Assembly (NCBI GenBank): GCA_029933895.1
Contig: JAOZNG010000045.1
Coordinates: 1-8,300, forward strand
Reading direction: 5' to 3'
DNA: 8,300 bases
From: an archaeon
Lineage (GTDB): Archaea > Altiarchaeota > Altiarchaeia > IMC4 > QMZM01
Position 1 is the first letter of the stretch, and the number at the start of each line of letters is the position of its first letter. Below the pieces are notes generated by a model. It did no database searches, was not told the DNA's origin, and saw nothing but the letters and a program-made list of their open reading frames with translations. The position numbers and the translations under genes are program-made. Shown in pieces: positions 5,645-8,300 of this stretch.

Positions 5645-6712
5645 TCAATAACGAAGCGATATAACTAATACTACTGTAGCAATCAACAAGCTTAGTATCA
5701 CCAAACCCGTAACTATTTTCAGCTTCTCAGGGTCCCTGAACATCTTCAAGTAATACAGCTCTCCAAGAGAGGATCCAGCTAACAAGTAGTTCCTGGACAG
5801 GTGGGATGATGTCACATAGCCTTCCGTATCATAGCTCCAGTCAACTCCCCCGTACACGTTCATCAGATAGAGCTTATTTCCCAAAGTGCCTGCAACCGCC
5901 TTGTTGGCGAGAGTTGAGATGCTAACCACTGGAGCATCCATCATGAATTTATGAATCTCCCTGCCCTCTAAGTCGAATACATGCACTTCCCCGTTCCTTA
6001 AGCCACAAACCACGTACCCTGATATCTCGATAACCCCTATCTGGTCCCCAAGCTCATTGCTCCAGACCAATCCTCCGTTGCTGTCCACCAAAACAAGTTC
6101 GTTGTTGCCTAACCCAACAGCAAAATATTCTCTGGAAATTGACGTGGACCTTATATAGCTGGGAAAGCTCTTGTTTAACAACACTCTCCCGTTGAAATCA
6201 AATACATAGATCCTTTTATCTGACACTACCTTAACCAGTTTGTTAACTATACCTGTCTCAACAACGTAAGCGTCTGTCTCATAACTCCATTTCTCAATCC
6301 CCTCCTGGAGGAAATAAACACGACCAGACCTTGTTCCCAGAACAACATCCTCGTCTCTGACATAAAGTGCCTCGCTGTATTCAGTGTATCCCGCGACATC
6401 CATGTATCTCTTCATCTGCCCGCTTATGTTGAAGAGATAGAGTTTTTCATCCATGGTGTTAACAGCTATAGAGTTGGTGTTTATCCTCACCGATGCAACC
6501 CTATCCGATAGTTTGCGCTGCCATAGGAGATCACCTTCCTTATCGAGGAGGTAGATGAAGCCGGCGTCGGAGCCAGCCACCATGTAATCATCTGTGCAGG
6601 ACATGGCAACTATACCCCCCTCCGCGGAGAGTATATTCTCTGGCGTTCTTAAATCACCTGCGCCACAGAGAGGGATGAAGCAGATAATGAGGTAAAGGAT
6701 TTTTTTGTTCAT
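5645..6712 (-). CDS. Exported eight-repeat beta-propeller (PQQ/WD-like) protein with C-terminal membrane anchor, 355 aa
   Basis: Starting at ATG 6712, residues 1-18 (MNKKILYLIICFIPLCGA) form a signal peptide. Eight repeats follow, each like V-A-G-S-x-x-G-x-I-Y-L-L-D-x-x-G-x-L-L-W, starting near residues 45, 82, 123, 159, 197, 234, 272 and 310. The spacing of 36-41 residues is that of propeller blades, and eight blades match the PQQ-enzyme/BamB-like fold. Residues about 333-352 are a hydrophobic segment followed by LRY, so the propeller is probably outside the cell on a C-terminal anchor. No catalytic motif is visible, so a binding or scaffold role is likeliest. A TTG at 6733 would add seven residues before the signal peptide and is less likely. 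It is the first gene of the minus-strand cluster and diverges from gatA. Fold sure; partner unknown. Confidence 0.88.
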   Translation of the reverse strand: MNKKILYLIICFIPLCGAGDLRTPENILSAEGGIVAMSCTDDYMVAGSDAGFIYLLDKEGDLLWQRKLSDRVASVRINTNSIAVNTMDEKLYLFNISGQMKRYMDVAGYTEYSEALYVRDEDVVLGTRSGRVYFLQEGIEKWSYETDAYVVETGIVNKLVKVVSDKRIYVFDFNGRVLLNKSFPSYIRSTSISREYFAVGLGNNELVLVDSNGGLVWSNELGDQIGVIEISGYVVCGLRNGEVHVFDLEGREIHKFMMDAPVVSISTLANKAVAGTLGNKLYLMNVYGGVDWSYDTEGYVTSSHLSRNYLLAGSSLGELYYLKMFRDPEKLKIVTGLVILSLLIATVVLVISLRY

Positions 6713-6747
6713 CAGATATTTATTTAGAATCAAGTTGATAAGAATAT
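6713..6747. promoter_or_regulatory. Compact divergent promoter between the propeller gene and gatA
   Basis: Only 35 bp separate the two start codons. TATTTATTTA (6717-6726) is centred about 26 bp before the gatA ATG, ideal for a leaderless gatA mRNA, and no Shine-Dalgarno-like sequence precedes that ATG. For the propeller gene, the minus-strand sequence ATATATTC (about 6743-6750, overlapping the gatA start) could be a TATA element giving a leader of under 10 nt. The gatA assignment is the stronger of the two; both rest on motif and spacing. Confidence 0.4.
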
Positions 6748-8046
6748 ATGGCTGGCGACATGGATCTCATCGCTGAGTTAGAGGAAGGTGACCGGGGACT
6801 TAACTCCTTTATTGTCCTCGACAGGGAGGGTGTTGTATTAAAAAAGAGGGCGAAAAAGGGCAAGCTAGCTGGTCTCAAGGTGGGAGTTAAATCCAACATC
6901 TCGGTGGATGGTTTGCCGGTGACAGCAGCATCCAAGACGCTTGAAAACTATATAGGTTCATATGATGCTTTCGTGGTGGAAAGAATCAGGGAGGAAGGCG
7001 GTTCCATTGTGGGCATGACAAACATGGATGAGTTCGCATGCGGCTCCTCCGGGGAAACCTCATTCTATAACGAGACAGATAATCCCTCAGCTCCCGGCAG
7101 GATTCCAGGAGGCTCTTCCTCTGGCTCAGCTGCGTCGGTTGCCGCAGGACTGGTGGACGTAAGCATAGGCTCCGATACCGGAGGATCCATAAGAAACCCG
7201 GCATCCCACTGTGGCGTGGTAGGCTTCAAGCCCACCTATGGAGTAATCTCACGCTATGGGTTGCTGGATCTGGCGATGTCTCTGGACCAGATTGGTCCCC
7301 TAGCAAGGAACGTGGAATCATCAGCCCTGTTGTTGGAGGCTATAGCAGGCCACGACCCTAGGGATGAGACCTCCCTTGACTTGGAAAAAGGATTCTATAA
7401 CTTCACCGGAAACCTGGATCCCCGGCTTGAAGATAAGAGACTGGGCTACGCCAGGGAGTTTGATTCCCTCATTCAGGACAAGGGCATCGGGAGGGTGATA
7501 CACAAAGCAATAGATAAGTTTTCATCCTCTGGAGCTGAGATAATTGATCTCTCATTACCAAACCTTAAAATTGCACTACCCACCTACTACTTGAACGTGT
7601 ATGTGGAGTTTTATTCTGCAACCAGGAAATATGATGGGAGAAGATACGGGCACAGGATTGAGACGGTCTGTGGGGAGGAGGTGTTGAGGCGAATCCTGTT
7701 GGGGAAGTATATCACCCAGAGGGAATACTCTGGCAGGTACTATCGGAGGGCCTTGCAGGCTCGCTCCGTTTTAAGGAGGGAGCTGATGGATGCCCTGAGG
7801 GATGTGGATGTCCTTGTAGGCCCGGCTGTACCGAAATTACCTCACAAACTTGGCACCAGAATAGATGACCCCATGGTGATGTACGCCTACGACATATTCA
7901 CTGTCTTAGCGAACCTTGCAGGGATTCCCGCAGGTGTTGTTCCAGCAGGAGAAACAGATTCCATACCTACGGGATTGCATGTGATGGGTAAGCCCCTGGG
8001 AGACCAGAAGGTGCTGGATGTCATGTATGGATTCGAGCAATATTAG
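6748..8046 (+). CDS. gatA: Aspartyl/glutamyl-tRNA amidotransferase subunit A (GatA)
   Basis: The amidase subunit of GatCAB, which frees ammonia from glutamine to convert Asp-tRNA-Asn (and Glu-tRNA-Gln where used) to the amide form. In archaea it mainly serves Asn-tRNA, since GatDE makes Gln-tRNA. The amidase-signature triad is complete: Lys48 (VGVKSNI), cis-Ser123 in GGSSSGSAA, and nucleophile Ser147 in GSDTGGSIRNP. The 75- and 24-residue spacings are those expected. TNMDEFACGSSGETS (91-105), ASHCGVVGFKPTYG (152-165) and PTYYLNVYVEFYSATRKYDG are strongly GatA-like. The 432 aa length matches short archaeal GatA proteins. gatB and gatC are not visible; downstream is a convergent gene, so this copy is not in a gatCAB operon here. 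Confidence 0.96.
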   Translation: MAGDMDLIAELEEGDRGLNSFIVLDREGVVLKKRAKKGKLAGLKVGVKSNISVDGLPVTAASKTLENYIGSYDAFVVERIREEGGSIVGMTNMDEFACGSSGETSFYNETDNPSAPGRIPGGSSSGSAASVAAGLVDVSIGSDTGGSIRNPASHCGVVGFKPTYGVISRYGLLDLAMSLDQIGPLARNVESSALLLEAIAGHDPRDETSLDLEKGFYNFTGNLDPRLEDKRLGYAREFDSLIQDKGIGRVIHKAIDKFSSSGAEIIDLSLPNLKIALPTYYLNVYVEFYSATRKYDGRRYGHRIETVCGEEVLRRILLGKYITQREYSGRYYRRALQARSVLRRELMDALRDVDVLVGPAVPKLPHKLGTRIDDPMVMYAYDIFTVLANLAGIPAGVVPAGETDSIPTGLHVMGKPLGDQKVLDVMYGFEQY

Positions 8047-8066
8047 CATCTCCTCAAGTCATTATA

Positions 8067-8096
8067 CACGGAGAAATAATAATCTCTTTCTCTGTG
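8067..8096 (+). terminator. Ten-base-pair inverted repeat downstream of gatA
   Basis: CACGGAGAAA (8067-8076) pairs with TTTCTCTGTG (8087-8096) across a 10-base loop. On the plus-strand RNA all ten pairs form, one of them a G-U wobble. On the minus-strand RNA that position is an A-C mismatch. The hairpin therefore fits the gatA transcript, beginning 20 bp after its stop and lying between convergent genes. No T-run follows, so it may be a 3'-end stabilising or processing element instead of a classical terminator. Confidence 0.35.
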
Positions 8097-8123
8097 GGAT
8101 AACAGCTGCTTCTATGTCGCTGA

Positions 8124-8300
8124 TCATGTATCAGCGCTCTCACACAGGTTCAGCAGCCATCTCTCGTAGCTCTTCCTCACCATCCGGGCTGTGATGGAGG
8201 GCTTGTATTTTTTGCATCTGGCAGCAAGTCTCTGGATCAGGTTGAAGTCAAGCAGCAGGTTTATTAGCACCCATTCATTGTATAAGCAAATCACCAGCAG
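8124..8300 (-). CDS. C-terminal 58 residues of an unrecognised protein (runs off the right edge)
   Basis: The minus-strand frame is open from the window edge to a TGA at 8126-8124, while the other two minus frames contain early stops. The translated end has a hydrophobic stretch (LLVICLYNEWVLINLLLDF), then a basic helical tail with RLAARCKKYKPSITARMVRK and SYERWLLNLCESADT. Codon use (AGA, AGG, CTG, AAG) resembles the neighbouring genes. It is convergent with gatA. I do not recognise the family from this fragment. A plus-strand frame is also open across much of this stretch but lacks a convincing start. Confidence 0.55.
   Translation of the reverse strand: MLVICLYNEWVLINLLLDFNLIQRLAARCKKYKPSITARMVRKSYERWLLNLCESADT

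Noticed and set aside
6713..6733. Upstream TTG start for the propeller gene
   Set aside because: It would add seven residues before a well-formed signal peptide that starts at the ATG at 6712.
8062..8127. 21-codon minus-strand frame whose ATG overlaps the stop of the partial right-edge gene (ATGA)
   Set aside because: Very short, and the 8067-8096 inverted repeat occupies much of it, so it is more likely untranslated 3' sequence.
1..8300. Mobile elements, CRISPR arrays, tRNA or rRNA genes
   Set aside because: No direct-repeat/spacer pattern, transposase motif, long terminal inverted repeats or recognisable RNA-gene folds were seen.

Overview
The window looks archaeal, most likely from a euryarchaeote-type lineage. 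The marker genes are a class I lysyl-tRNA synthetase, an archaeal-type GatA, a KaiC-like ATPase next to a V4R-domain protein, a DUF835 protein, and an archaeal/fungal-type (Ygr210-like) YchF-family GTPase with a TGS domain. TATA-like elements at archaeal spacing, few clear Shine-Dalgarno sites and heavy AGG/AGA arginine codon use agree with this. The sequence does not fix a genus. Genes are tightly packed, with several direct abutments or 4-bp overlaps. I see no rRNA, tRNA, CRISPR array, insertion sequence or integrase.

Layout: (1) 1-750, minus strand: a V4R-domain protein followed with no gap by a KaiC-like ATPase that runs off the left edge. (2) 751-840: a divergent promoter region with a near-symmetric TATA element at its midpoint. 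(3) 841-4029, plus strand: a membrane protein with a PH-like domain, a two-helix hairpin and a C-terminal DUF835; then lysS; then pdxT, which overlaps lysS by 4 bp. (4) 4030-6712, minus strand, read from right to left: a secreted, C-terminally anchored eight-repeat beta-propeller; 2 bp later a TGS-domain GTPase; then, coupled by an ATGA overlap, a small membrane-protein reading frame interrupted by an in-frame TGA. (5) 6748-8046, plus strand: gatA, divergent from the propeller, with a TATA-like element placed for leaderless transcription. (6) 8047-8123: a convergent intergenic stretch with a hairpin. (7) 8124-8300, minus strand: the C-terminal end of an unrecognised gene.

Functionally the window mixes translation and cofactor housekeeping (lysS, pdxT, gatA, the TGS GTPase) with two less understood modules. 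One is a putative signalling cluster (KaiC-like ATPase, V4R, and a divergent membrane DUF835 protein). The other is a coupled propeller/GTPase/small-membrane-protein cluster. The interrupted small membrane ORF at 4093-4476 is the most unusual sequence feature: it could be two small genes, a decayed gene, or a gene with homopolymer frameshifts.
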